Assembly (NCBI RefSeq): GCF_014161445.1
Contig: NZ_JABBXA010000027.1
Location: forward strand, 1 to 64,000
DNA from: Microbispora sp. H13382
GTDB taxonomy: Bacteria; Actinomycetota; Actinomycetes; Streptosporangiales; Streptosporangiaceae
Direction: 5' to 3'
DNA length: 64,000 nucleotides
Under the pieces are notes generated by a model, which searched no databases, had not been told where the DNA came from, and worked only from the letters and a program-made list of their open reading frames with translations. Below are positions 9,317 through 17,860 of the stretch, piece after piece (within the stretch, counting starts at the first letter, position 1; every line of letters starts with the position of its first letter). A program made the position numbers and the translations under genes.

Positions 9317-11875
9317 ATGCGGGTGAGCGGTTCGCGTCGTACGCGATGGGCCGAGGGAAAAGGCGGACTGACCCGGCGGACGATCGTGGTGAGCATGCTG
9401 ATCTTGGGCCTCATCAGCGGCGCCTTCGCGTTCCTCCTGCCGGCGATTTCGGGTCTTCGTGAGGCGGTGCATCTCACAAACCACTCCAGGCATGTGCTGA
9501 CGACCGCGAACCACCTCCATAGGCTCGTCATCGACCTTGAGACCGGTCAGCGGGGGTTCGTCATCGCCGGAGACGAGAGCTTCCTGCAACCATGGAGACA
9601 AGCCCGTGCCTCCATCCCCGAGCAGGCGGCCACCCTGGAGCGGCTCGCAAGCGCCCAGAGCGCCGCGCAGGGAGACCGGGCGCGCCAGATCAAGCAGTCC
9701 GTCGAGGCCTACATCCGTGACTATTCGGTGCCGACCGTGGAGGCCGCGCGGCGAGATCCGGCATCCGCCCGAACCGTGGCGGTGACGGAAGAAGGAAAGC
9801 GCCGTGTCGACGCGATCAGGGGTCAATTCGAGCGCTTCGTGAATTTTGAGAATCAACTTCTCGCGTCGCGGCAAGAGCGTGCCGCCGATGCCGCTGTCCG
9901 GGCCACCGCGGCGACGTCGGTCGGTGTAGCGGGATCGATCCTGCTCATCCTTCTCTTCGACACCTACCTGATCCGGTCGATCGTCCGGCCGGTCCGCAAA
10001 GCGGCCGCCGTCGCTTCCCGGCTCGCCGACGGAGACCTCACGGCGCGCATGCCCGAAACCGGTGCGGGCGAGATCGGCAAGCTCGAAGTCGCGTTCAACA
10101 GCATGGGGCGCTCGCTGGAGGAGAGCCGCGAGCTGACCGAGAAGGCGCACAGGCGCCTCAAACTGCTGTACGACGCCAGCACGGCGGTGGGCACCACCCT
10201 CGATGTGAGGCGGACCGCGGAAGAACTGGTGAAGGTAGTGGTCCCTGAGTTCGCCGACTTCGTCACGGTCGACCTGGCGGTGGCTGTCCTGCGGGGCGAT
10301 GACCACCGGCCGGACGAGGGCGAGATGCTGTGCCGGGTGGCCATCGGATGCATTCGGAACACCGGGTCGTTCCACCCGCCCGGCGTGCTGATCACGTGGG
10401 CCCCGCCCACGCCTCAGGCCCGCAGTTTCGACGGTGGCCTCGCCCTGCTCGAACCCGATCTGCGGGCTTCCACCGCGTGGCGGTCCCGGGATCCGGAAGC
10501 GGCCGCTCGGATCCTGGACCACGGCATCCATTCCCTGATCACGACCCCGCTACGTGCCCGGGGGGTGCGGATGGGCGTCGTCAGCTTCTGGCGCTCGCGT
10601 CAGCCCGGGCGATTCGACGAGGAGGACCTGTCCTACGCGGTGGAGCTGACCGCCAAGGCGGGCGTCGTCATCGACAACGCCCGCCGTTACGCCCATGAAC
10701 GCAATACCGCGCTGACTCTGCAGCGCAATCTGCTGCCCCAGCGGCTGCCCGTGCAGCCGGCGGTGGAGATCGCCTTCCGTTATCAGCCGGCGGGCGCGCA
10801 GACCGGGGTGGGGGGCGACTGGTTCGACGTGATCCCGCTGTCCGGCTGCCGGGTCGCCCTCGTCGTCGGGGACGTCGTCGGCCACGGCATCCACGCCGCC
10901 GCCACCATGGGCCGGCTGCGCACCGCCGTACGCACCCTGGCCGACGTCGACCTGCCGCCTGACGAGCTCCTCACCCACCTGGACGACCTGGTCATCCACC
11001 TCACCAGCGGCGAACAGCCCGGTATGGCGGAAGGCGACACGGCCGCGTTCGCCGAGCTGGGCGCCACGTGCCTGTACGCCGTCTACGACCCCGTCTCACG
11101 CAGATGCACCTTGGCCACCGCCGGTCACCCGCTGCCTGTTCTGCTCACTCCCGACGGCACCACGGAACTGGTGCGCGGCCCGGTCGGCCCTCCTCTCGGC
11201 GTCGGCGGCCTGCCCTTCGAAACCACCGAGCTGCGCTTGACCGAGGGCACCGTCATCGCCCTGTTCACCGACGGCCTGGTCGAGACCCGCGACCGTGACA
11301 TCGACCAGGGCCTCGCCGAGCTGCGCCGTGCCCTGGCGCTGCCGACGGCGTCACTGGAAGACATCTGCGACACCGTGACCGGCGCCCTGCTCGACGGCCG
11401 CGCGGCTGACGACGCGGCCCTTCTCCTCGCACGCACCGAAGCCCTCTCCCCGGACCAGGTCGCCATGTGGGAGGTCCCCGCTGACCCGGCCCTGGTCGCG
11501 CGCACCAGGAAGCTCGCCATCGACCAGCTCCTCGTATGGGGACTGGACGAAATGGAGTTCGTCACCGGCCTCGTGGTGAGCGAGCTCGTCACCAACGCCA
11601 TGCGCCACGGGACCGGCCCGATCCAGCTGCGACTGATCCGCGACCGCACACTGATCTGCGAGGTCTCGGACGGCAGCAACACCGCACCGCATCTGCGCCG
11701 GGCCCGCGTCTTCGACGAGGGAGGGCGCGGACTGCTGCTGGTCGCACAGCTCACGCAGGGCTGGGGCACGAGGCAGACGACCAGTGGCAAGACCATCTGG
11801 TGCGAACAGGCCCTGCCTCCCCCCGTGCCGAGCTCAGACGGGGCACCCGGCGACGAAGTCTCCAGGGCGGCATGA
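9317..11875 (+). CDS. Membrane stress phosphatase: CHASE3-HAMP-GAF-PP2C(SpoIIE)-HATPase
   Basis: This 852-residue protein joins a sensor to both halves of an anti-sigma switch. Residues about 20-45 and 195-215 are membrane helices enclosing a CHASE3-like extracellular domain. HAMP follows at about 215-270, then a GAF domain at about 285-455. A SpoIIE/RsbU-type PP2C phosphatase spans about 465-700, with metal-binding motifs GGDWFDV, VGDVVGHG, FTDGLVETRD and DDAALLL. A C-terminal RsbW-like HATPase spans about 715-830, with the N-box in SELVTNAMRHG. Known relatives dephosphorylate anti-anti-sigma factors, while the HATPase part can phosphorylate or bind them. No sigma factor or antagonist lies next to it, so its partner is elsewhere. 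The ATG at 9317 follows ACGAGG. Confidence 0.92.
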   Translation: MRVSGSRRTRWAEGKGGLTRRTIVVSMLILGLISGAFAFLLPAISGLREAVHLTNHSRHVLTTANHLHRLVIDLETGQRGFVIAGDESFLQPWRQARASIPEQAATLERLASAQSAAQGDRARQIKQSVEAYIRDYSVPTVEAARRDPASARTVAVTEEGKRRVDAIRGQFERFVNFENQLLASRQERAADAAVRATAATSVGVAGSILLILLFDTYLIRSIVRPVRKAAAVASRLADGDLTARMPETGAGEIGKLEVAFNSMGRSLEESRELTEKAHRRLKLLYDASTAVGTTLDVRRTAEELVKVVVPEFADFVTVDLAVAVLRGDDHRPDEGEMLCRVAIGCIRNTGSFHPPGVLITWAPPTPQARSFDGGLALLEPDLRASTAWRSRDPEAAARILDHGIHSLITTPLRARGVRMGVVSFWRSRQPGRFDEEDLSYAVELTAKAGVVIDNARRYAHERNTALTLQRNLLPQRLPVQPAVEIAFRYQPAGAQTGVGGDWFDVIPLSGCRVALVVGDVVGHGIHAAATMGRLRTAVRTLADVDLPPDELLTHLDDLVIHLTSGEQPGMAEGDTAAFAELGATCLYAVYDPVSRRCTLATAGHPLPVLLTPDGTTELVRGPVGPPLGVGGLPFETTELRLTEGTVIALFTDGLVETRDRDIDQGLAELRRALALPTASLEDICDTVTGALLDGRAADDAALLLARTEALSPDQVAMWEVPADPALVARTRKLAIDQLLVWGLDEMEFVTGLVVSELVTNAMRHGTGPIQLRLIRDRTLICEVSDGSNTAPHLRRARVFDEGGRGLLLVAQLTQGWGTRQTTSGKTIWCEQALPPPVPSSDGAPGDEVSRAA

Positions 11876-11909
11876 GGCAGGCGTGACGCGGGCGATCCCC
11901 GTCTGCGGA

Positions 11910-12452
11910 TCAGTCGCGTACGGGCCTGCGGCGGGCGGCGTACGCGCGGGCCTTGGCCCGGTTGCCGCAGACGCTCATGGTGCACCAGCGCCGGGTGCGG
12001 CTGCGGGTGCCGTCCCAGAACACCCACTCACACGAGTGATCCGGGCACATCTTGAGGCGCCGCCACTCCCCGTTGGCCACGACCAGGGCCCAGGCGGCGC
12101 CGATCGAGGCAAGCGGACCCTCGCCCATCAGCGGGTCGCCGGGCTCCGATGCCGCCCCCAGCCGTACTCGGAGGGGCAGCGCATCCAGCACGGTCTGCGC
12201 CTGACCGATGGCCCGGGCCGCTTCCGGGGTGTCGGGAGCGCCGATGTTGTTGGTCAGCAGGCGCGCGCGCAGACCGGCGCGCAACGCGATCGCCTGCGTG
12301 TGCGTCCGTTCGTCCACGTCGCCGGTCAGCCCTCGATCGCGTGCCCAGGTCGTCAGCCCCTCCATCGTGGCGATCGCGTCCGTGCCGTCTTCGACGTCGA
12401 TCGTGTTGGCGAAGTCACGGATCAGCGCCGCGTGGGCCGACGGGTCTGTCAT
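11910..12452 (-). CDS. CGNR zinc-finger (ABATE-type) regulator
   Basis: This 180-residue protein has the two-part layout of CGNR proteins: an N-terminal helical ABATE domain and a C-terminal zinc finger with CPDHSC, then WCTMSVCGNRAKARA (four metal-binding cysteines). The family is presumed to bind DNA. The start is taken at the ATG at 12452 (MTDPSAHAAL). A longer frame to 12491 would run into the first operator-like palindrome and is less likely. It is divergent from an MFS exporter, and the 224-base space between them holds four similar palindromes, so it probably controls itself and the exporter. Confidence 0.85.
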   Translation of the reverse strand: MTDPSAHAALIRDFANTIDVEDGTDAIATMEGLTTWARDRGLTGDVDERTHTQAIALRAGLRARLLTNNIGAPDTPEAARAIGQAQTVLDALPLRVRLGAASEPGDPLMGEGPLASIGAAWALVVANGEWRRLKMCPDHSCEWVFWDGTRSRTRRWCTMSVCGNRAKARAYAARRRPVRD

Positions 12453-12487
12453 CGCTCTGCTCGTTCCTTCGGGGCCTGCGCCGTATT

Positions 12488-12507
12488 CCATCTACCAGGA
12501 TAGATGG
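12488..12507. promoter_or_regulatory. Operator-like palindrome 1 (CCATCTA-N6-TAGATGG)
   Basis: Perfect seven-base arms with a six-base spacer, 36 bases upstream of the CGNR start. It is the first of four related sites in the CGNR/MFS intergenic region. Its start lies 31 bases before that of site 2, about three helical turns. Confidence 0.6.
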
Positions 12508-12518
12508 CCGAAATCTCA

Positions 12519-12538
12519 CCACCTACCACCATAGACGG
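12519..12538. promoter_or_regulatory. Operator-like palindrome 2 (degenerate)
   Basis: CCACCTA-N6-TAGACGG, a weaker copy of the same motif with mismatched arms but the same six-base spacer. It is 31 bases from site 1, on the CGNR side of the intergenic region. Confidence 0.45.
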
Positions 12539-12614
12539 GTAGAAATCGACTGCACGGGTGGGCGTGGGCGGCCGGCTCCGGGGTCGCGGATCCGCCTGGT
12601 CACCTCGACTGGTT

Positions 12615-12634
12615 CCATCTATCGGGATAGCTGG
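12615..12634. promoter_or_regulatory. Operator-like palindrome 3
   Basis: CCATCTA-N6-TAGCTGG has one mismatch against the perfect site. It lies on the MFS side and again 31 bases before the next copy (site 4). The sequence right after it (GGTTAATAT) is locally AT-rich and could contain the MFS -10 region. Confidence 0.55.
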
Positions 12635-12641
12635 TTAATAT

Positions 12642-12669
12642 CCAACCATCTAAGGTGATAGATGGTTGG
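12642..12669. promoter_or_regulatory. Operator-like palindrome 4, long form overlapping the MFS leader
   Basis: Perfect 11-base arms (CCAACCATCTA and its complement) flank a six-base spacer, making this the strongest of the four sites. It abuts the ribosome site of the MFS gene (GGAGG at 12668-12672), so binding here would block transcription of the exporter. Confidence 0.65.
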
Positions 12670-12676
12670 AGGTGGC

Positions 12677-13939
12677 GTGGCTGTGACGGTGACACGGGGT
12701 GCACCGCGAAACCGGGCGAGCCGCCGGAACGAGACCGTGCTGGTGGGCTTCACCGCGGTCACCAATCTGGCCGACGGCGTGGTGAAGATCACGCTTCCCA
12801 TGCTCGCCGTGGCGGTGGGTGGCTCCGTGGGGCAGGTGGCGGGGGTGGGGCTCACGCTCACGCTGCCATGGCTGCTGGCGTCGCTCCCGGTGGGCGTGCT
12901 CGCCGACCGGACCGATCGCCGCCGGCTGGTGGTCGTCGCGAACCTGCTCCGGCTGGCGGCCGTCGCCGCGCTGTTCGTCGCGGTGCTCGCCATGGGCACG
13001 GCCGGGCCGCCGTTGCTGCCGGTTCTGTACGCCGTGGGGCTCGTGGTCGGCCTCGCCGAGGTGGTGGCCAACACCGCCGTCGGCGCCGTCGTTCCCGCGG
13101 CCGTCCCGGCGGAGCGCCGGCCCAAAGTCAACGCCTGGATCGCGGGGGTGGAGACGCTCGCCAACGAATTCTGCGGGCCGGCGGTGGGGGGCCTGCTCGT
13201 CGGCGTCGGGGCCGGCGTCGCGCTCGGCTCCACCGTCGCCGGGTTCGCCGCCGGTGCGATGCTGATGACCCTGCTGGCCGGCCGGTTCCGGCCCTCAGCC
13301 GGGACGGGGCCGCGTGAGGAGCACGTGAGCCGGGCGAGCCTCGTCGCCGACGTCCGCGAGGGACTGGCCTTCCTGTGGCGCCATCGGCTGCTGCGCACCC
13401 TTTCGCTGACGATCGCCGTCCTGGCGGGATGCTGGAGCGCCTGGCTCGCCCTACTGCCGTCCTACGCGGCGTCCGTACTGGAGCTGGACTCGGCCGGGTA
13501 CGGCCTGCTGGTCAGTGCCATCGGCGTGGGCGGCCTCGTCGGCGCCGTGCTCACGTCGGCGGTCAACCGACTGCTCGGGGTGCGCTGGGCGCTGTTCGCC
13601 GACCTCGTCGGCACGTTCCTGATGATGGCCGTGCCCGCGCTGCTCCCGGCCGCATGGACGGTCGGCGCCGCCGCCTTCGTCGGCGGCATGGGCGGAACCC
13701 TGTGGACGGTGAACGCGCGGACCATATCCCAGGCGCTTGTTCCCGACCGGCTCCTCGGCAGGTACGGCGCCGCCGCGCGCCTGCTCGGCTGGGGCACCCT
13801 TCCACTCGGCGCCGCCCTGGCCGGGCTCCTCGCCGAGGCATTCGGTCTTCACCTGGCGTTCGCCGTGTTCGCCCTGGCGGTCGCCGCGCTCACCGTGCCC
13901 TTCCTGCGCACCGTCACCCCTGCCGAGCTGGCGGCCTGA
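12677..13939 (+). CDS. MFS transporter, probable drug or siderophore exporter
   Basis: This protein of about 420 residues has twelve predicted membrane helices. The MFS loop motif GVLADRTDRRRL follows helix 2, and overall layout resembles EntS/MefA-type exporters. GGAGG at 12668-12672 points to a GTG start at 12677 or 12683. An in-frame ATG at 12662 lies inside the palindrome and has no site before it. The divergent CGNR regulator and the four palindromes suggest drug- or metabolite-inducible expression. The substrate is unknown. Confidence 0.88.
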   Translation: MAVTVTRGAPRNRASRRNETVLVGFTAVTNLADGVVKITLPMLAVAVGGSVGQVAGVGLTLTLPWLLASLPVGVLADRTDRRRLVVVANLLRLAAVAALFVAVLAMGTAGPPLLPVLYAVGLVVGLAEVVANTAVGAVVPAAVPAERRPKVNAWIAGVETLANEFCGPAVGGLLVGVGAGVALGSTVAGFAAGAMLMTLLAGRFRPSAGTGPREEHVSRASLVADVREGLAFLWRHRLLRTLSLTIAVLAGCWSAWLALLPSYAASVLELDSAGYGLLVSAIGVGGLVGAVLTSAVNRLLGVRWALFADLVGTFLMMAVPALLPAAWTVGAAAFVGGMGGTLWTVNARTISQALVPDRLLGRYGAAARLLGWGTLPLGAALAGLLAEAFGLHLAFAVFALAVAALTVPFLRTVTPAELAA

Positions 13940-14007
13940 CCCTGCGGCGAGCCGGTTCGGCCTTCCTGGTGCTACGGGGGTGCATGGTCGCGTTGCGTGG
14001 TGTCCGG

Positions 14008-14784
14008 TCAGGCAGCGATTGCCGGGAACACCACGAGCGATCCGTCGCTGCTTCGTTCGATCTCGATCGCGACATCAGCCTGGTGGGTTCCCACGTTGAG
14101 GCCGTCGCCCAAGGCGCGAAGTCGATATACGGCCTTGAGTAGGTCGTCGACCTCGCGCTGCGTGAACATGATGCTCAGGAAACCGCCGTCACGCTTCAGT
14201 TCGAGAGTCGACAGTCGAAGAAGGACGGAGTTGATGCCTGATTCCAACTCGTCGACGCAACGCTCGTCGTCGTGCAGCGATGCGACAAAGCTCTTGAACG
14301 GATTGTCCGTGCCCGCCAGTTGAGCGTGTTCAACCGCCTGAAGCACGAGCACCCGGTGTTTGAGGGCGATGGCGAGTCGTGCAATCTCCAGGTGCGCGCG
14401 GAATGCTCCGCCTTCCTCGTTGACACCGGGGAATGCTTTCGCCAATACGTCAAGCTCGACAGGACCGTCGGGCAGCTTGGCCAGCGCATCCTGCCTTTTC
14501 TTGAGCCGACGCCTGGCGCGTTCGATCGCCGTGCTGATCGCGTACGACGAGGTGTCCAGCCCTAGCGACAGGCCGATCCTGCCCTGGTCGAGGAGGATCG
14601 ACGTCGCCTTGTCGATCGCGTCACGACAACCGTCCACCTCGCTGCGTTCGTCCTCGAGGTTGTCTTCGTGTAACTGCTCCAGGAGGTCGGTGATCCGCTC
14701 GATCGCTTTCTGGCGCTGCTGATCGGCGTAGGCGCTGACGCCGACCGAGACGGCCATCAGCACAAGTGGCGCGGCCACGGTCAA
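14008..14784 (-). CDS. Membrane-anchored coiled-coil protein, probably the 3' part of a broken gene
   Basis: I do not recognise a named function. The 258-residue frame opens with one hydrophobic helix (VAAPLVLMAVSVGVSAYA) and continues as a long charged helical domain, for example AIERITDLLEQLHEDNLEDE and DAIDKATSILLDQGRIG. Its TTG start overlaps the stop of the preceding frame by four bases (TTGA), so it could be translationally coupled. I think it more likely that this frame and the one at 14781-15053 were one gene joined by a now-deleted middle, because the upstream frame has no domain of its own and the junction falls just before the hydrophobic helix. A TTG start with no separate ribosome site also fits a break. 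Confidence 0.6.
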   Translation of the reverse strand: MTVAAPLVLMAVSVGVSAYADQQRQKAIERITDLLEQLHEDNLEDERSEVDGCRDAIDKATSILLDQGRIGLSLGLDTSSYAISTAIERARRRLKKRQDALAKLPDGPVELDVLAKAFPGVNEEGGAFRAHLEIARLAIALKHRVLVLQAVEHAQLAGTDNPFKSFVASLHDDERCVDELESGINSVLLRLSTLELKRDGGFLSIMFTQREVDDLLKAVYRLRALGDGLNVGTHQADVAIEIERSSDGSLVVFPAIAA

Positions 14785-15053
14785 CGCTGCTGAGCGAGCG
14801 GGCTGGCCGCATGGAGCGGAATTCCGCCGTTCCGGTCGCGCCTGGTTGGTATCGGATGCGCTTCCAGCGTGGCGATGGGGGAATTTGCAAGTGCCGCCAG
14901 GACTGTTCTCAGTTCTGCGAGCCGTGCCGGTGTCATGCCCTCATCGCCCAGCACGTCCGGCACGCTCAAGGCCTCAGTGGCGAGTGTCCATACTGGCAGG
15001 GATACCTCATCACCAGTTGTCACGCCTCGTCCCCTCTCCGAACTGAAACACAC
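14781..15053 (-). CDS. Small protein upstream of and overlapping the coiled-coil gene (possible 5' gene fragment)
   Basis: A 90-residue frame of unknown function. The GTG at 15053 follows GAAAGG by five bases; an ATG at 15056 is too close to it, and another GTG near 15023 is also possible. The segment LPVWTLATEALSVPDVLGDE and the end IPLHAASPLAQQ look like real protein. No transmembrane segment is seen. It ends in a four-base overlap with the next frame. Either the two form a coupled pair, or this is the N-terminal part of a single protein that lost an internal piece. Confidence 0.5.
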   Translation of the reverse strand: MCFSSERGRGVTTGDEVSLPVWTLATEALSVPDVLGDEGMTPARLAELRTVLAALANSPIATLEAHPIPTRRDRNGGIPLHAASPLAQQR

Positions 15054-15367
15054 CATAGCCTTTCAGTCGTAGGCGTGGATGGCTCAGCAATTGACCGAGC
15101 GCCATGAAGCTGTCCGCTCTCCCGGCATTTCTAGCTGAATGTCCTGGTCATTCTTTGATGCGGCGTGTCGAGCCGCGGCGTTGCCATCGCTCAGGCCTTC
15201 GCCCGTAGCCCCCGCTGGGGCCGCCTGGTCACGAAGGCCGGCCTCGCCGACGCGCTCAAGCTGCCGGCCTTCCACGCCGGCGCCGCCCGACCAGCATTCT
15301 CGGGAGGTGCTTCGCTGGCTGAACGACACCCGCTGACCCGCCCGTTCCCGGGGACAGGCGGCAGGGG
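15054..15367. other. Intergenic, possible decayed coding remnant
   Basis: This stretch lies between the start of the 14781 frame and the end of the TolB-like gene. On the plus strand, near 15170-15335, two overlapping frames read like parts of one protein (GVAIAQAFARSPRWGRL, then EVLRWLNDTR before a stop) but need a frameshift to join. I could not assign a family. No ribosome site or full gene is seen. Confidence 0.35.
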
Positions 15368-16303
15368 TCATCTCACGATCTGGAGCAGGGCCTGGTTCCG
15401 CGCCTTCGCCGGCTCGGCGAGCCGCTGCAGTTCCCGGCCGGCCGAGTCGAGCACGACCAGGGTGTTGTGCGTGCGGCCGCGGACGCGGACTACCAGACGG
15501 CCGTCGGGGAGGTAGAACGCGCCCATCTTCGTCCCCTTGACCGGGATGGGAACCCGCTTGCCCGTGACGGTGTCGACGATCGTCGGGGTGGACCCGATCG
15601 GCCAGACGTAGTCGCCTTCCGGGTCATTCCTCGAAAACGTGTGTACAACGACCTTCCTGGCGTCCGGCGACAGGCTGTGCACGTGGTTCGCGTACTTGAT
15701 GCCCTTGACCCGGACCGACCGCCCGGTCTTGACATCGAAAACGAAGACGCCGTCGCCGGCCGCCCCCGCGAGGTGGCGCCCGTCCGCGGACCAGGCGAGG
15801 TGGCAGGCGCCAATCGGAGCGCCCGCCTTGCGTACGCCCGTGCCGTCCGCGTTCATGACCATGAGAGGTGTCCCGCTCTCGGCGTTGACGTGCTTGCCGA
15901 AGAAGGCGACCCGGGCGGAGTCCGGGGACCAGACCGGGGTGAAGCAGGGGAAGTTGGCGGCGATTCCCTTGGCCACGACCTTCGACGTGCTCCCGTCCCC
16001 GATGTGGAGCTTGCCCTTCGGCAGGCGGTCCAGCGTGACCCAGGCGAGCTTCGTGCCGTCGGGCGAGGCGGCGACCTGGAAGGTGAGATCCGGTGCGCTG
16101 CCGAGCTTGATGAACCCCTTGCCCGGTTCGTAGCGGCTGATCGGATAGCCCTTGCCGTAGCTCAGGTAGACGGCGACACCTGCGAGCGGCTTCGGTGCCG
16201 CGCTCATGGACTTGGTGGTCGTCGTGCCGGCGGCGGCCGCGGAGGGGAGGACGGCGAGGCCGGCGATCGCGGTGACGGCCAGACCGAGTGCGGTGCGCTT
16301 CAT
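15368..16303 (-). CDS. Secreted TolB-like beta-propeller protein
   Basis: A 311-residue exported protein. ATG 16303 is preceded by AGGAG at six bases. A Sec signal peptide with a twin-alanine end (VLPSAAAAG) covers about the first 30 residues. The remainder has repeated blade motifs of the WD40-like/TolB kind: VAASPDGTKLAWVTLD, PVWSPDSARVAFFG, LAWSADGRHLAGAA, SLSPDARKVVVHT. Such proteins are usually extracytoplasmic binding scaffolds. No lipobox and no enzymatic motif are present. It is divergent from another secreted propeller-like gene at 16712, which may have a related job. Function otherwise unknown. Confidence 0.8.
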   Translation of the reverse strand: MKRTALGLAVTAIAGLAVLPSAAAAGTTTTKSMSAAPKPLAGVAVYLSYGKGYPISRYEPGKGFIKLGSAPDLTFQVAASPDGTKLAWVTLDRLPKGKLHIGDGSTSKVVAKGIAANFPCFTPVWSPDSARVAFFGKHVNAESGTPLMVMNADGTGVRKAGAPIGACHLAWSADGRHLAGAAGDGVFVFDVKTGRSVRVKGIKYANHVHSLSPDARKVVVHTFSRNDPEGDYVWPIGSTPTIVDTVTGKRVPIPVKGTKMGAFYLPDGRLVVRVRGRTHNTLVVLDSAGRELQRLAEPAKARNQALLQIVR

Positions 16304-16711
16304 GGTGAACTCCTGGGTGCGTTGCTCCCCGGCGTGATCGGCGCCGGGTTTGATCGCGCCCAGTGAAAGGTCGACCGCTTGCATGTTCCTTGATTACGGC
16401 ATAGCGGGGCGCTGCCGTCAGCCTGCAGGGGCGGCCATGCGGGGACTGGAAAAGGAACGCTCTGACCCACATCGGGAGGCCTTCATGTCATCTCCCGGGA
16501 CCGCCGGGGAGCAGGAGCCGCGGGCGGTAGCCGGACGGGGCTGCTGACGAAGGTCGTCGCCCGGAGCGGTGCACTGCCGTTTGTGACGACAGGTGACGAT
16601 CGCCGGCGTGCCGGTGAATTCGTGAGGGTGGCGGTAATCGCCGATCAAGGGGACTGCAAGGGGTCCGTCTCAGACTGCGTCTGTCCCACCGCAGACGAAA
16701 GGACCCCTTTC
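16304..16711. other. Divergent promoter region of two secreted propeller genes
   Basis: 408 bases without a convincing gene lie between the starts of the genes at 16303 (minus) and 16712 (plus). The rightmost 55 bases form the hairpin described separately. Short frames here lack ribosome sites. Confidence 0.5.
16658..16709 (+). promoter_or_regulatory. Leader hairpin covering the ribosome site of the 16712 gene
   Basis: AAGGGGTCC at 16658-16666 is exactly complementary to GGACCCCTT at 16701-16709. An inner stem CGTCTG/CAGACG lies between them. The right arm takes in the GGA of the ribosome site GAAAGGA (16697-16703) and ends two bases before the ATG. If transcribed, the RNA would hide the translation start, so this may be a translational switch. 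Confidence 0.5.
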
Positions 16712-17860
16712 ATGGACATCCCTCGCGCCTCGGCCCGCGTCACGCTCGCCGTCGCCATCTCGGTCGTGACCGTCCCGGTGGCCGGCTTCACGATCGGGGC
16801 TGGCACCGTGCAGGCGGCCCCAGTGCAGTGGCGGGTCGTCAAGGGTGCGGCCCTCGGGCCGGACGGCAGTGCCCTGATGGACGTGACGGCGGCCGGCCCG
16901 CGGGACGCGTGGGCCGTCGGGTACGGCTGCGGGCGGGAGAAGGCCGTGAGCTGCCCCGCCATCGCACGGTGGAACGGCACCCAGTGGAAGAGCGCGACCA
17001 TGCCCGCCTACCGGCTGCCGACGGGGTACGACTCGGATCTCCACCATTTCAACGCCGTCAGCGCGGCTTCCGCCCACGACGTCTGGGTGGTCGGCAACGG
17101 ACTGGGCGTACGGGTCGGGCACTGGAACGGCAGGAGCTGGAGCATGTACCGGCCGTTCGGGAAGGCCGGGAGTACCAGCCTGTCCGACGTCGGGATCGGC
17201 CGGGGGCGGGTGTGGTTCACCGGAAGTCTCAGCGAGACCGGTGACCGTGCGGTCGTCCTGAGCTGGAGCAGCAGCGCCGGGTTCACCAGGGAGTACACCC
17301 ACAAGGGCTCGCTCGCCGCGCTGTCGGCCCGTCCCGGGACGGGTGAGATCTGGGCGGTGGGCTCGCAGAAGACCGGACCGCTGGTCGTGCGGGGGACCGA
17401 GCGGGGCGGCCGGGTCCGCTGGGAGGAGAGCCGGACCCCGGCGATTCCCGAGGGGAAGCTCAACCAGGTGCGGGCGATCGGCGCCGACGACGTCTGGGCG
17501 GTCGGTCAGATCGGCAACCCCTACGACTGGAGTGACTTCAAGCCGCTCGCGCTGCACTTCGACGGCAAGTCGTGGAGCCAGGTGCCCCTCCCGGTGTCGA
17601 AGGGCCGCATCACCGGCCTCACCGCCGACGCCTCCGGAAACATCTGGGCGAGCGGCGTCGACCCCTCCCACCCGAAGCAGGTCCTCTTCATGCGGTATAT
17701 GCAGGGCGCCTGGACCACGTCGTACGGCCCCAAGCTGGGGCTTCCGGTGCGGCACGCGACGATCGGCGCGATCCCCGGTTCGAGCGGCATGTGGGCGGTC
17801 GGCCGAATGATGGGCGACAGCGAGGACTCGGAAAAGGACTTCATCCTCCGGTACGGCTGA
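16712..17860 (+). CDS. Secreted beta-propeller-like protein of unknown function
   Basis: A 382-residue exported protein, starting at ATG 16712 eight bases after GAAAGGA. The signal peptide ends near AGTVQAA. The mature part has repeated units ending in DAWAVGYG, DVWVVGNG, EIWAVGSQ, DVWAVGQI, NIWASGVD and MWAVGR. This spacing of W-x-V-G strings at about 50 residues indicates a six- or seven-bladed propeller of the galactose-oxidase/kelch type without catalytic residues. Probably a cell-envelope or extracellular binding protein. An in-frame extension upstream to 16583 overlaps the hairpin and has no signal peptide, so it is rejected as the start. Confidence 0.75.
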   Translation: MDIPRASARVTLAVAISVVTVPVAGFTIGAGTVQAAPVQWRVVKGAALGPDGSALMDVTAAGPRDAWAVGYGCGREKAVSCPAIARWNGTQWKSATMPAYRLPTGYDSDLHHFNAVSAASAHDVWVVGNGLGVRVGHWNGRSWSMYRPFGKAGSTSLSDVGIGRGRVWFTGSLSETGDRAVVLSWSSSAGFTREYTHKGSLAALSARPGTGEIWAVGSQKTGPLVVRGTERGGRVRWEESRTPAIPEGKLNQVRAIGADDVWAVGQIGNPYDWSDFKPLALHFDGKSWSQVPLPVSKGRITGLTADASGNIWASGVDPSHPKQVLFMRYMQGAWTTSYGPKLGLPVRHATIGAIPGSSGMWAVGRMMGDSEDSEKDFILRYG

